DNA from: Welwitschia mirabilis
Lineage: Eukaryota > Gnetophyta > Gnetopsida > Welwitschiales
Direction of reading: 5' to 3'
DNA: 64,000 nucleotides
Assembly (NCBI GenBank): GCA_051453625.1
Contig: JBOZIK010000001.1
Location: 112,576,005 to 112,640,004, forward strand
The position numbers and the translations under genes are program-made. A model generated the notes under the pieces. It was not told the origin of the DNA. It searched no databases and was given only the letters and a program-made list of their open reading frames with translations. Shown piece by piece: positions 41,397 through 54,448 of this stretch (positions within the stretch are counted from its first letter, which is position 1; each line of letters begins with the position of its first letter).

Positions 41397-41676
41397 TTGC
41401 AAGACTCGGACTCGCCACCTGACTCGGCTATGGGGAAAAACTCATGACTCGGCTCGACTTGAGAGCTGACTCAGCACAAACTCAGGAGTCAAAAAGAGTC
41501 ACTAGAGAGTTTCGTATACAGACTCGCTGAGACTCCCCACAACTCGCCGAGACTCGCAGAGACTTGCAAGTTTTGGGAGCTGACTCGGACTCAGCAAGTT
41601 TCTGCCCACTCAACTCGCAAGTTCAAAAAAACTTGGGACTTGGAGAGTATTCGCCTTGACCCAGAGAGTCTTGCAA
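41397..41676. mobile_element. GACTCG-rich inverted-repeat element (MITE), 280 bp
   Basis: Perfect 11-bp terminal inverted repeats TTGCAAGACTC (41397-41407 and, reversed, 41666-41676) enclose a sequence crowded with GACTCG/CGAGTC and ACTCGC words (about 20 near-matches). The 7-mer tcacact occurs just outside both ends (41385-41391, 41678-41684), with 5 extra bases on the left, so the target duplication is imperfect. The layout matches the two hAT-like elements above but uses a different word. Confidence 0.65.
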
Positions 41677-42304
41677 TTCACACTTATATGTGGCGGACAA
41701 TACAAAACTAATATAACGCCCATGACTTTTATCCCTTCAGTGACAACTAAAACTAATCTAATAACAAAGGCCATTTAAAAGATTGTCAGATGCAGACTAT
41801 ACCAAAATACCGACCAATATGCACTTATATTAACAGTGGCAAACAAAAAATTGCAAAACTGAATTAAGAACTGCTGAAAACAGACATGAATAAATCTCTG
41901 ATAGGTTTCATGGAGGTAAACAATTGTAGTGAGATAGATCCCGTCTTTTTGAGAGTACGAAATGTGTCACTCAGGTAAGTGTCAAGGGTAAGCAAAAGAG
42001 CATTTTGGTTAGCACGCTCAATTACTATTCATAACCCTTAAGACTTTGATTTGAAGGATGAGTACCAGAAGTCGCCTGGAACCAGCCAAGATATTTGGAT
42101 AATGAGGGATTCACAGTAACACTCATTAAAGCATTTCGTAAAATACTCAAAAATTTAGTGACAAACCAGCAAAAGCTTCATGGAAATAAGAACTATCCAG
42201 CGTAAATTACAATCTGAACAGCCGTTATGTAAACAACTAATAAGAAAAACAGCCAAATTGAGTATACTTTAATGTTAAAAGTAGCTAATAAAAAGGAAGA
42301 ATAC
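41677..42304. other. Putative intron start downstream of the Dabb exon; no second exon seen
   Basis: On the minus strand this follows the donor GT of exon 1. I looked for the usual second-exon block (GKDVS..NLHQGYTHIFESTF and HPAHVEFA) here and further down to 28.4 kb and did not find it. Confidence 0.5.
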
Positions 42305-42441
42305 CATTCGAAGGATTTCATTGGCTCGATGAGATTGACAAGATTCGCGTAACCCTTAATGAGCTCTTGAATGCGTTCGGGTGTGATATCAGGCTTGAAT
42401 TTGGCGAGAAATACATGTTTCAACGCTCCTCGAGACGCCAT
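42305..42441 (-). CDS. Exon 1 of a stress-responsive A/B-barrel (Dabb) domain protein
   Basis: Starting at ATG 42441-42439 the minus strand encodes MASRGALKHVFLAKFKPDIT, then PERIQELIKGYANLVNLIEP and MKSFEW. This is the highly conserved N-terminal half of the Dabb domain found in plant HS1-type and boiling-stable proteins of about 110 residues (usual VKHVLLAKFK, IEQLIKGYANLVNLI, MKAFHWG). The start context AAAAGGATGGCG is excellent for a plant. Coding similarity stops at TG|GTATTC, a plausible donor in phase 2, exactly where the family continues with G. The second exon (about 60 residues) was not found. The downstream minus strand is filled with a MITE and copia-F, so the gene either has a very long intron or has lost its 3' half. 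HS1-type proteins are small stress-related or antimicrobial proteins; function here is by family only. No substitutions disrupt this exon. Confidence 0.85.
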
Positions 42442-43760
42442 CCTTTTCTCCCTTCAGATTTGCAAAAGCCCCTGTTTATGTTGTGAGGCTATCCTCTTCT
42501 AGTTGACTCGCGTTTTTCTCGTTTGCATTTTTTGATGCTCACAGCACATGACATGAGGATTCTTTGGATTATGTTGTTTGATTGCTTAAGATCAATGTTA
42601 TTATTTCTGGGTTATGACATTTAATTTTATATTATTTTCGTTGATAGATTACTATGTCATTATTGTTTGATTTCTTAAGATCACTATCACCCTTTTTTAA
42701 CATATGATAATCATTTTTCAATTTTGAAAATGAGCAATAAGGAATTTAAATATTTCTAAGAGTACTTTTGGCATAAGTATAAATTTTATTAATATTGCTT
42801 TAAGCAAGTTGTTATCAAATCTTAAAGCTTTGATATGGTGATTAAGACGATAGTTGTGGTGTTTTTCTTTGCCATGTGTGGTATGTATTAGGAAGTTATA
42901 CAAAAACAGGGGAGACGTTACATTTAAGATTAAACAAATATATAAAAAGAGGTTATAATCTGGGTGATAAAATAATATTAAGAAAATATACTATTTCAAG
43001 AGTGATAGTAAAGTTAAAAGTTTATTTAGAGTAGTAAATGTGAAATAGAATTAAGAGCAATTTGAAGGTAGGCGTTAGGTGGTCATACGTAACCTTATAA
43101 TTATGATTCATATTTGAGTGAGGTTATATGTTTCTTAACAAATGATTTATAAGAGAAAATCCTTTAAAAATATATGGTTCTGAATGACTCCATTAAGCTA
43201 TTAAAATCAAAGGTTCTAAAAGATCACGTTTTCAAGCTTTTAATGTGTTATGTATGAAATAAGAAGAGTGATAAAAGGTACCTAGCAAGACAAAGTGGAA
43301 GATCAAGCAAGGGATGCACAAAGGAAGATCATGTTATTCTCTCTATGTGTAGTCTAAGAGAGGCCTTCTAACTGTCTTTAGTACTAGTGATAAGGGTTAA
43401 AGTACTTACAAGAGTTAATAAGAATAAGAGAAAAACACATGTCATAGCCATTAGCATTATAATTCAAATCATATTGATTAAGTCATCAGCATGCTCTTAA
43501 TTTTTACATTATCTAAGAGGAGGCTATGACTCTGTGTCTTTCTTGGTCTCCATTATGAATCAAATCAAGCTTTAGATAGGGATAAAGAAAAAGTAGGATT
43601 CTTTAGTTCATGAATCACAAATTTTCATCTAGTAATCTATGCACTTCATTGTCTAGTTTAATCCTAAATACATATTATTGACATAAGCTTCCAAACACAT
43701 CAGAACATACAAAAAGAACCTTTATTAATAGTTCTAAAACTATCCATTTCTATGTCAAAG

Positions 43761-43809
<49 letters not shown>

Positions 43810-46800
43810 TAGTGCATTATTTCCATGTAGAAAGGTTTCCATCATAAGGCAAGCTTTATGATGGAAGGAGTATAAAGGAGGAAAAGGGAAAAAGTGAGAA
43901 TAGTTTAGAATAGTATTAAGGTTCTAAATCATTCTTAGTACACAAACGTTATAGTTGTGATGAAATTCCACACAATTTTCATAATAGTAAAAGTAAATAT
44001 AAACATGAATGCTAATGTTTGAAGTCATTTATTAATTAAATAACACTAAACAGTAAAAAATACTAATAGTTTAAAAGACATGCTAAAGTAATGCCCTATT
44101 TTAAAGGTATCTATGAGTGATTATAGATATATTATAAGATATAAAGCATTAAATATAATAGAAGTTAGGACTTAAGCTTAATTAACTAAGGTAAAGTTTT
44201 TTGAAATAGGAAGAACTAACATTATCTGGAGATTACCATTTTTTTAAAGAATAAATCTTTATATTAAATAAGATGAAATATTTTGTTAAAAATATATATA
44301 AAGAGCATAATATGAAGATTACCAATAAGATTCTACAAAGCTCTAAAGTCTTTTTACTAAGAAGGTACAATCATTTAAGTTAAATTCTTAAAGAAGCTCA
44401 CACTTAAAAGTTGTTAAAGAACATCTTGTAAAATAGTTATTCTAAGACGATATTAGCTTTTAAATGTAATATATTATAAAGATAAAAACTTATTATTACT
44501 ATATTCATTACATTACATAGCTTTTACTTGATGAATTTTGCTTTTCTTTTTTTTTTGGTTTTTTTTAAATTTTTTTAGAGGTGACTAAGACATTAGGATT
44601 CCATCATTTATATGAATCATGTGATAACTAAGAAATGATCTTATTAAAATAGACTAGGAAACTTTTTTCCCCTTTACCCTCTTTAGTATTTTAGTTTGAG
44701 AACCTTTACAAAAATATTTAATTTTGAGCTAGATCTATCACTCCAAAGTAAATTCACTAGAAATGTTTCAATAGGTATAATGTCTTGTCATAAGGAACTA
44801 ACATTAAATCTAGATAACTTAAAATAACATAAAGGATATATTTGTGACACCATAACTTTTATTGCCCTAATTAAGCACTATATATATACACTCACACACA
44901 GACATACATACACATTAGCATCTTTATATTTTGGGAAAAACAGACCATATTGTTATTATATACTACCTATAAGTAATTGCTAGGTTATTGTGATTTACAA
45001 ACAATAGTGGTGTTGTAAGTTTGTGTTCTATATTGCTTTCTATTTTTTGTCACATAGAGAGTGGTCTTTAATATGGTTGAGAATACGTAAACTTATTACA
45101 TATGGATAAGTTTAAGGATAGTACCTAACTAATATAATAGGAGGTTACAACTCCCATTAATGGCATTTCAGCTTAGTATTCAGCCACCCTCTATATGTGA
45201 GTTAGTTTTACTTCAGGTTCTAAAATATACAAACATGGCTAAGCTTAACTTCATAGGCTTACACTTCAACTCGTTATACCTCCAATACAATTGACAGGTG
45301 GTATGTGAGGTGGATGCACGCTTACAAGTAACCCTTGCTTTCTTGAAACATCTCTAGATGATGCAGCATAATCCTTTGATGCTAAGGGCTCAAGATATAA
45401 AGTCAGAGTAAGTTAATATATGGGTAAGGCAAGAAACTCATGATCAAATCCACCTCAAGAAGGGTATCATAAAAAAATGCAATGCAAACCACCTTCGTGA
45501 TGAAATCCAAGTATGGGAATGATCATTGTTAAGATTATCCTGATTTAGTCCCATTTGATGAAGGCACCACACAAATGGATTCATACAATTCTATCTAACG
45601 TGGATATTATTATTTACCTAGTTATAATAATTCTAATCATGATTGGGTTTGTTTTATAAAAACAATCATATGTAATAAAAAAGAAAAGAAAAGAACATCT
45701 TTACATTCGGGATTATAGTGATGAAAATGTAAGTAAAAGAACTAACTTTTTCTTATTTTTCACATTTACAATAATAATAACAACATTCAAATGCATCAAA
45801 TCACATCTTAAGTATATACTTAAAGGAAACTAATCCATACTTGGAGCTATGTCAATCTTAGAAGCATTCTTCCATGCTCATATGACAGTCTGCCATAGAT
45901 GTGTGTAATGAAGATAAAGCAAAAGGAAGCATAGTTCAAACATGCTAATTAAGACATAATTCTTTAGCTAAGACTCATGTAGCTATAGCATAAATCTAGA
46001 AAATAAATGATAAACTAAGGACTATTCAAGTTATTTAAATTACTAAGATGGAAACCTTTATAAGCATGCATATTAAGAGTAAGTAAAAATTAAAAAAAGG
46101 TAAGAGAAGTACTTATCCTAATAAAATATTATGTAGAAATAATTTAATTTAAAGTTATTAATAATAACTATCTTATATACTTGAATTACCTATATAATTT
46201 TATTTAACAATGAATTAATCATGAAGCCACACAAAAATTATAATAATTTTTAATAAACTAGACTTACAATAGAATCCTCAAAAATTAACTTAAACTATTT
46301 TGGATTTATAAAAGTATTATTTCTAAAGGTTATAATTTAAAGTTGAAAATTGTCGAATTTTCCAAAATTATAGTTCTACCACACTATACTAAAATGATTA
46401 TAACTTTCAAAATAATTTTAGTTTTTAAGTTATTTAATACTTTTTGAAAAGCTTATTTAATTCCCTATAACTTAGATGCTCAAGACTTAAAATACCTTAA
46501 CTATTAGTTACAGAAATTAAAATTAATTTCTTACTATTTTATAGCTTTATTCCCTAACCTATTTTCACAAATAATGTTGCTAAAAATTATTAGACATCAG
46601 AAAAATTACTGTTTTTAAATTCATATATACATAACGCAATTCTTGACTTCAAAAAAATGTTCACTAAGTTATACCTACTATTTAATGAGCTATAGTATTC
46701 TTAACTTTTTCCCTATATAAATATGGTGAAAATTGTACAACTAGTTATATAATAATTAGAATCAGTAAAATAGTGAATATACTAGTCGAACTAAATAGTT

Positions 46801-47248
46801 ACAATATATCTTACCTAAATAGTATATATGAAAATCGATGTTAAAAAAATCAATGCACAAAAACTATTTACAATAAGCCTTAATTCCATGAAATAGAGGC
46901 TTTGAGTATCAAAATTTTGTCATACATATACATACATAAAACAAATATGGATATTGAAATTTTTCTAGTGAATCCCCTAGTTACTTGGTCATAATCATTC
47001 ATTGGTAACCTTAATTACCAAGCATAAGAAATAGGTCATTTCTCCCCGCCATCTTAGTAAGAGGTAATATAAAGAAATAATTTTTATAACTCCATAATAA
47101 CCATAAATAATGGTATAATGCAATATTTCATTACTCTGAGATCATCATATAGACAACATAAGTAAAGGAGCTTACTTGGAAAGATTGGTAATTCTTTGAT
47201 AAATGAAGATTGATGAAGTTCCAAGCTAAAGAATTCTTAGTGATAATA
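42442..47248. other. No gene seen; upstream flank of the Dabb exon and AT-rich spacer
   Basis: The first few hundred bases are the Dabb gene's 5' flank; no sure TATA box can be chosen. The rest is very AT-rich, with stops in all frames, an (AG)n tract at 43764-43806 and a TA/CA-rich run near 44878-44920. No retroelement domain was recognised. Confidence 0.6.
43764..43806. repeat. (AG)n microsatellite
   Basis: About 21 AG dinucleotides without interruption. Confidence 0.97.
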
Positions 47249-48493
47249 TGTAAAAATTGACATGTATGTCAAGTATACTAGGCAAATTTAGCATAGGTAA
47301 AGACATAATTTAAAGGGTTTATTGTAAAATGTATCTTCTATCATTTTTTATGCTATATGTGAATTTATGCTTTTATCCATAATGTTTTTAGGTTTTTAGC
47401 TATGTTTTGAAACACATGTTGGAAGATAAATCTAACTTTGCAAAAAATGATGGCTACATTATAGACATGTGGCAGTGTCACCAATTGGTGAAGGAATCTT
47501 GCTCTAGTCATGTTTTGGACTCTTCATAATAGATCCCACCAAACACTGCAAGAAAAAAATTCTAACCAATTCATCAAATGCTACAAGATAAAGTTGTAAT
47601 AACTTTACCAAACACTATAAGATGAAATCTCAACCATTCCATCTAACATAAAAGGACAAGGAACCCTAACTAACCCAACCCTGGATTTCATTATAAAAAG
47701 GGTTAACCATCCCACTTTGTAAATCATCATTGAATAAGAGTGCTTACTCTTAAAGCTAAAGGAGCATGCTAACATGTTGTTATAAGTTTTCCCTTAGGGA
47801 ATGAGCTAGCCTTGAGGCTAGCTTGATGTTTCCATAACCAAGCTTTAGATTTCTTTCATTGACATATTGTAGTTTCATTTTCTAATAATAAATGATAGTA
47901 GCTTTTCTGTCATAACTTTAAGTTGGTGGTTACTTCATACATTTAATACTTAATTAAAGCTATAATATTGCCAAGTTATTTATATTATTTTATAAGTCTT
48001 TATTGTTTATTTTTTGGCTTTATAATTTAAATGCATGTAATGGTCTTTAGGTTTTGTTTTCCTATTTATCATGCTTGAAATTAGGCTATGACAAACTAAA
48101 GTAATAAAGAGATATCACCACCACTCATGTGGTGAATGAAATTACATCATCACGATCTGAGCTATAACGAACTTAGCATTTTCGTTTTATTTGTTGAAGT
48201 ATTTAATTTAGTTCTTTAAGTGCTAAGTTCATTTCCATACTACTTCTTATTAAAATCTCTTTAATTACTTTCTTAATTCTCTCTATTTCTATTTATAGTT
48301 ATATGTTCACTATTTTTCTATCAACATTATTTCTATGAAGCAATGACTTTAAAACCCTTTCTATCATGGAAGTCCTAGATAATATTAGTATATTTGGACT
48401 TTATAGCATAAGATTTGTGTCAATTACATTGATCTTACATTTCTTTTATAAAATATACAGGCACTAACATAGTCAAGTTATGCCTTGAATAGC
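47249..48493 (+). repeat. Gypsy-C 5' LTR
   Basis: Aligned with 54449-55600. It contains a promoter-like CATTATAAAAAGGG at about 47688-47703, also present in the right copy (CACTATAAAAAGAG, about 54876-54889). Downstream, CACTTTGTAAATCATCA is conserved in both copies and may be the start of the transcript leader. The 3' boundary is set by the primer-binding site. Confidence 0.75.
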
Positions 48494-48515
48494 TTTTTGA
48501 TGTTATTGCCAAGCA
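48493..48515 (+). other. Primer-binding site of gypsy-C (decayed)
   Basis: CTTTTTGATGTTATTGCCAA corresponds to the TTTTTGGCGCCGTTGCCGGG leader of plant gypsy elements with C-to-T and G-to-A changes. Confidence 0.5.
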
Positions 48516-49799
48516 TAATGGCACGATAGCTTTATAGTGAACATGCACAGACTTTAAATTTTTAGTTTTTGGCATTCTTCAATGATTAGTACTAGTTCAT
48601 TCCAATAGTACCTGAATTAGTTCTTGTTTTATTTTCTTTATATTTTAAAATTTATTTAAGTTTTTTTTTAACTCTCTAGTGGTTGTTACGGGTCATTTCT
48701 AGTAATGCTTAAACTAGTCTAATTCTTTCAAGTTTTCATAAACTATTTTGCTCTTACTAGTACATCAATGTTATATTGATCTATTTCTATGCAAGCATAA
48801 CTAGTTTTTATAGGTTTTGTTGCATAGTTTTTGTCAAATCAAGGATAAAGTAATAGGAATCAAAGAAATTTGATAAATGATGAAAATAGACAAGAGCTTT
48901 CTTCTCTCGCTCTTTTTTTTTCTATGCATTTCATATAGTAGTTTTAGTTTTAATTTTTTGTGCACTAGATTAGATGTTGGTTTTTGTTTTGTATTTTTTC
49001 AAAAAAAAGAAAACAAAAATTGTTTGGCTAAGATTTTTTTCCATAGGTTTTATTTCTTTGCTATTTTAATTTTTGTAAGTTATTTTCTATTTCTGATATG
49101 ATAATTACTTATAACTGCATTAAAATTTTTGAATTTCTTTTTTCAAACTAAAGCTCTTCAAAAAACCAATTCTATCATCACACCTAACTGAAACGATTGT
49201 CTCTCTTATGTATTATGCTTTGAAACTTCCCATGAATTGTTTGCTAAATCCTTTGGGAATGTTCTGATCTCAGGCCTAATATGAAACCACTTAGTTTTGC
49301 ATGCATTAGAAGTGTGATGCAAATAGTATATTGATTAAAATATCATCTAGAAAAAAAACATGCATCCTATCAATAACAACAAAGAGAGGCTCTTCTTTAG
49401 AAACCATTTGTGGGAAGGATCTCAAGGAGAATAATAGAACAATGATAATGTACAATCTTCCTTTTGAAATCCTCAACTTAATAACTTATCTCTTTTCTAT
49501 CCTTAGTGTTTTTAATAATTTCTATTCCATTTTTAAACTAGCCATGATCTGGAAATTTGAGTTGCATTCTTTCACTAAATCAATCAAACTTCTATAATAA
49601 TGATTCCCTTAGTTAAAATCTTTAGAATTACCTTCAACTACAATGTCTAGGAATGCCTTCATCTGTAGTTCAATTCTCAGTAGCACATAGATTAGATTTT
49701 AAGCCATCCATCATTCAAATTCTTTTACGCTTCCATGGTCTTAAATCTAAAGACACATCCATGCATTTGAAAGAATTCAAATGTGTGCTATAAAATATA

Positions 49800-51200
49800 C
49801 CTCAATATCCCAATACAGCTTATGCACTTAGGTTGATCTTATTCCTTTCTTCTTAAAATAAAAAGTCAAATCTTATTTATACACCTTAAAAATTTTTTCT
49901 ATCATAACTTGGGCTGACTTGAATAAAGAGTTTATCACCAAATTCTTTTCTAGTTATAAAACCATTGCACCTAGAAAAGAGATGATGAAATTTTAATAGA
50001 AAATCTATGAGACTTTATCATAGACCCTAGAGAGATTTAAGAATCTTTTGTTAAATTGTCCATAATACAAATTTGAACCACAGAGAGTAATTAGTTTCTT
50101 TTATGAAGGGTTATCCTCAAACTATAGACAATTAGAGGAAATGATGAATAGGGATAGTTTCCTTAAGCTTGAAATAAATCAGGTCTAGGATTATTTAGAG
50201 TCAATACCTGAAAGTTCAAAGAATTAGAAAAAGCCCAATGAACCATTTTATACCAACATTTAGTTGAAGTTTACTAGTATTTTTAGAGTGTCTGATAATT
50301 TTAATATTAATAATTGAATTTATGAGCTCTCTAGAACATTATAGTCCCTCATGTCATAGCCCAAGCCTATAGACTCCACACCTAAGTGTCTAATCTATCG
50401 TACTGATTATCATGAAACATCTAAATACCCTTCCATTTCCACATTTCAAAATACTATTAATGAACAAGTCAAAATACTATTAATGAACAAGTTAATGTGA
50501 TAAGACAACATTAGTAGACTCATAAAATTAATCCATATTTGAATACCTATAGCCTAGGTGAAGGAATCACTAAAATTTCTCATGGAAATAAGAAAATTAT
50601 CACAATAAAACTTTAACTAGTGAACCTAGGAATTCATTTCCTTCGACTTCTCATTCTGAGCCTTAATCTTTAAATCAATATCATTCATGATCAAATCATC
50701 ATCCCTCATCATCAAATACTTTGAAAGAGATACTAGAAAAATTCATGGAGTTACAAACCCAAATGAACCTTGATCAATAATAGATCAATAGGTAAAACTA
50801 TTTCATCTTATATAAACTCAAATAGAACATCTAGCAAATTATTAGACAACCACTCATATCCTTTCTTTCCTTAACCGTTGTAAGCCAAGTAAACTACCCA
50901 TGAGTTTAGAACTAAATGATGAAGGAGTAAAAATTATAGAAAGAGTGGATCCTAGTCACATTAAGGAAAGCAAGGCTATCTATCTTAAGAGTGAAAAAGA
51001 AATAAATCAAGACCTTAAAAAAAAAAAAAACCAAGCTAATGAGTAAGAAAATAATAAGGAGAAGGAAATGGTAGGAAAAATCGAAAAGCCAATACCACCT
51101 TATAGAGAACCTTCACCACTTCCCCAATAGTTTAGAAAAGAAAATGTCATAAACAAACAATTAGAGGTCTTAAAAATTTTTAAGGAAGTAAAAATTAACA
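49800..51200 (+). pseudogene. Gypsy-C gag relic
   Basis: Near 50100-50230 the plus strand reads RVISFFYEGLSSNYRQLEEM, MNRDSFLKLEINQV, then a stop, DYLESIPESSKN. This matches the Athila/Tat-type gag pattern (usual FY-GL------ and MM-NG-F----P-EA---LDELAENSQNW). The flanking sequence is Asn/Ser/Lys-rich with many stops. A separate 88-codon frame at 49331 is not recognisable. Lineage is inferred from this block and the protease that follows. Confidence 0.65.
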
Positions 51201-51404
51201 TGCCTCTGTTAGAAGTCATAAAATAAGTTTGTTCTTATGTCAAATTCCTTATAGATATGTGCACTATTAAGAGATGAATGCATATTAAGAAAAAGGTTAT
51301 TCTAGCTCAAAATACCAATGCCATCATATAAAATCAAACTCCTCCTAAATATAAATTTCTTGGTTTCCTAATAATAGTGATTACAATTAGAGATAAACAC
51401 CTTA

Positions 51405-51836
51405 GATAAGCCTTGTTGGATCTTAGAGCAAGTGTTAATCTTTTATCCCATTGTGTTTACAAGGAACTTGGATTAAATAATCTTAAAAAAACAAAAATTG
51501 AATTGCAATGGGCTAGTAACTCTTCGAAGTCATCACTTGAAATAGTATATAATAATTTAAGTAGATAATTTCTATTTCCTTATATACTTCATAGTTTTAG
51601 AAATGGAACAAGTGAAACATTACTTAGTTCCTATTATCTTAAGAAAACCATTCCTTGCAACTTCTAATGCCCTTATTAATTGTAAAAATGGTCTGATGCA
51701 AATCTCCTTTGAAAACATGACTGTTGATTTGAATATTGTTAATTACATGAAATTAGTAAGGGATATTAATAAATTTGATTTTCTTAATGGAATTGATAAT
51801 AAACCTCATGAGCTTGAATCTTCTCCTTATGGATAA
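51405..51836 (+). pseudogene. Gypsy-C aspartic protease relic
   Basis: LLDLRASVNLLSHCVYKELG (51410-51470) is the protease active-site block; the usual DLGASVNLLP has become DLRAS. In the frame at 51603-51836, VPIILRKPFLATSNALINCK then NGLMQISFENMTVDLNIVNY matches the conserved C-terminal part of the Athila/Tat protease (usual PIILGRPFLATANA-INCR-G-M-LSFGNMT-ELN). A frameshift separates the two blocks. The element's reading stops soon after 51836 and no RT follows. Confidence 0.82.
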
Positions 51837-51839
51837 AAC

Positions 51840-54448
51840 ATTTCCATGTCTCATTCTAATTTAGATTCTGATTTTGAAAATGACTCTCCTTTTTCTTTGA
51901 AGCCATCTTTAGATGAAAAACATGTTTTTTTAAATGTTTTTAAGAATCATTAGAAAAGCATAAGAGAGCCATAGGATGGACTTCTACTAATTTTGAATTT
52001 TTAGGTCCTTATATTTGCACTTCCAACATCATTTCTAAATTTTTAAACTCAAGTGAAGTATTTCCCTGAAAACATTATCTTTCTTTTACCATCATTCAAT
52101 CCCCACTCTCTTTAGTTTAAGCCCATGGTCATAATATTTCTGAGTTTTTCTCCTTACATTTCATTGAGAAACCTCCTTGTGAGAATAACTTAGCCTTGGA
52201 TTAGTTAATCATTTTAGTAAAAAACAAATATTGCCCAAGGATGCTTATTTCATTAACAACCCCAAACATTATCACTTATTTAACCATCATCTTAAGCATT
52301 TCCATTCACCCATTCCATTTTCAAATAACCCCATTAAGTTTATAACTCATTTACCCCTCTAATTCACTTATGAGTTTCTAAGACTTAATGACCCTTATTG
52401 ATAGCATTCAATAGTTAAAGGGATAATAAGTGATCCTGCTATCATTTCAAGTGTTGGTTGAGATTAAGTGCACTTATGATTTGTGAGAGAAAGTTATGCC
52501 TATTGTGAGTTATGTTATTAAAGTTTGCATTGACTTGAGGTCTTTAATTTAGAATTTGGGGGGGGCGGAGGGGGTGGGAGGAATAAATAAAAATGTGAAA
52601 TCTACTTTCATGTTGTATGCTTTATTTTGAAGCATTTATGGGGAGAACATATTTCTTAACTAGGCTAATGAACCAGTGACCTCTCCTATGTGCATAAAAA
52701 AAATGTATATAATAACTAGAATGACAAGGAAAATAATATCCCTTATTAAAAAGCATATTTTTATATTTGATCAGTTTATTAGGTTTAGTTAACTACATCA
52801 GGGCTATGGACAATCATTGGCAATTCAGTTCTAACAATTCACTTATGGCATAATCAAATACATTGGTGCTATAGAAGTTCAATAGCAATGCAACACTGAT
52901 TTCTTCAAGAATAACATGCTTAACTCTGTTAGGAAAAAAAATTTAATAACACTAGATTCTTAGTAGGGTTAAAATTCTTGAAACTGAAGAACTTATGATG
53001 ATAGAAGAAAAAGTGAAATGAAAGGCTAAAATTGGATAGTTCTTGTGTTTTGATTTCTTTAATAATTATACTTAAGATTTTCTTTCTACTCTTAAAATTT
53101 TATGAGATAACTTAGTTGATACCTCATTTTTGACATTAAGATCCATTTAAAAATTAAAAATTACAAAAATCACAATAAAATAAGGCCATTAACTTAGGTT
53201 ATTTGTCTCTTTTATTCACAAATTACATGTTTGAGTTTCATACATTGCATGGTTGAGTTTCATTTATATTGTCATTTTTTGCTTCATGCCCTACTCACGT
53301 TAGCATTTTTACCTGATATCCATTCTATGAGAAAGAACATCATGAGGCATAAATGTTTTTAATATGGTATAACCTTTCACTTCATGTTTATTCAAGAAAA
53401 ACAAGCTTGAATTAATAATAAGAAGAGATTGATTGGAAGACAAAGGCAGTGGTTTCTCATTAGCTATCTTTTTCTTTGAATTGTAGCTTAGTTTTATTAC
53501 CTTGCATTTCTATGCTTTGAAATAAAATGGCATGTAATAAATAATTTTCCTTCTAAGGTTAAATAAATTTGTTATCAAATTTTACATTTAATTCTTTTTG
53601 TCTTTTCAAATTTTGAGAAAAAATTTCAAATTTGGTTGGGAGGCATGGCATTCGCATGTTTAATTTTAATGCATCATTTTTCCAAAAAATTGGTCAACTT
53701 TTTTAATTTTATCATTCTTATACTTGAATGTTTTTCTTAGATAATGTTCTATGTTAGTTATTTTTTATTACACTTTTTTCTAAGGATTAGCAAAACATAT
53801 AATCCCTCATGTGCAGATTTATGAATTTGATAATGGAAGTAGCATTGGATGCATGCATCTATTAGAATTGAGGCTACCCCTCTCTCAAGGTCATCCCATA
53901 TATCCTGTGAAATGGTTTCTAGTATGGAATGGCATCAAGACAAGAGGAAAACCACTTTGCAGATCTAACTATTAGATAAGCCTGTCCACTTATGTGTCAT
54001 AAAGTGACTTGGCAGTAACAAGTAAAGAGTGGATAGTGGATCAAGACACAATAATAGATGTGTGCAAAACAAGCATATAGAATAGTAATTGGCTAGCCCA
54101 ACTTTCATAAAGAATAGACAGAGAGTAAGCAGTGAATATTCTATATCACTACCTACATTACAGATATTCTGGCTCGACGCTTCATCATATTCATCCCCAA
54201 TGACACCCCACCACTTGTGGGATTTTCCTGTATGTATGATGCTATACCTACATATCCCAGAATATATCTATAGACTTCCTCATATGTGCACTTATTAAAG
54301 TAAGTCCATTTTGTCACATGTGAGGCCATAAGTAATAACATTCACTCGGCGATAAGCTATACATAGGATCTAGCCTATGAACACCACAAAGTTAGTTACA
54401 TGCATCATGATCACCGAGAAAGAGGAATAATTGAGGGGTTTAATAACA
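51840..54448. other. Gypsy-C 3' interior without recognisable domain
   Basis: About 2.6 kb with stops in all frames. A G-rich run at 52558-52581 and a purine-rich GAGAAAGAGGAATAATTGAG then GGG at about 54416-54438 (polypurine-tract candidate before the right LTR) stand out. Confidence 0.55.
52558..52581 (+). other. G-run with quadruplex potential
   Basis: GGGGGGGGCGGAGGGGGTGG then GAGG: several runs of three or more G within 24 bp, isolated in AT-rich sequence. G-rich tracts often follow gag-type ORFs in plant gypsy elements. Confidence 0.6.

Noticed and set aside
48877-49101. Phe-rich 74-codon frame
   Set aside because: Produced by T-rich sequence in the gypsy-C leader; no conserved features.
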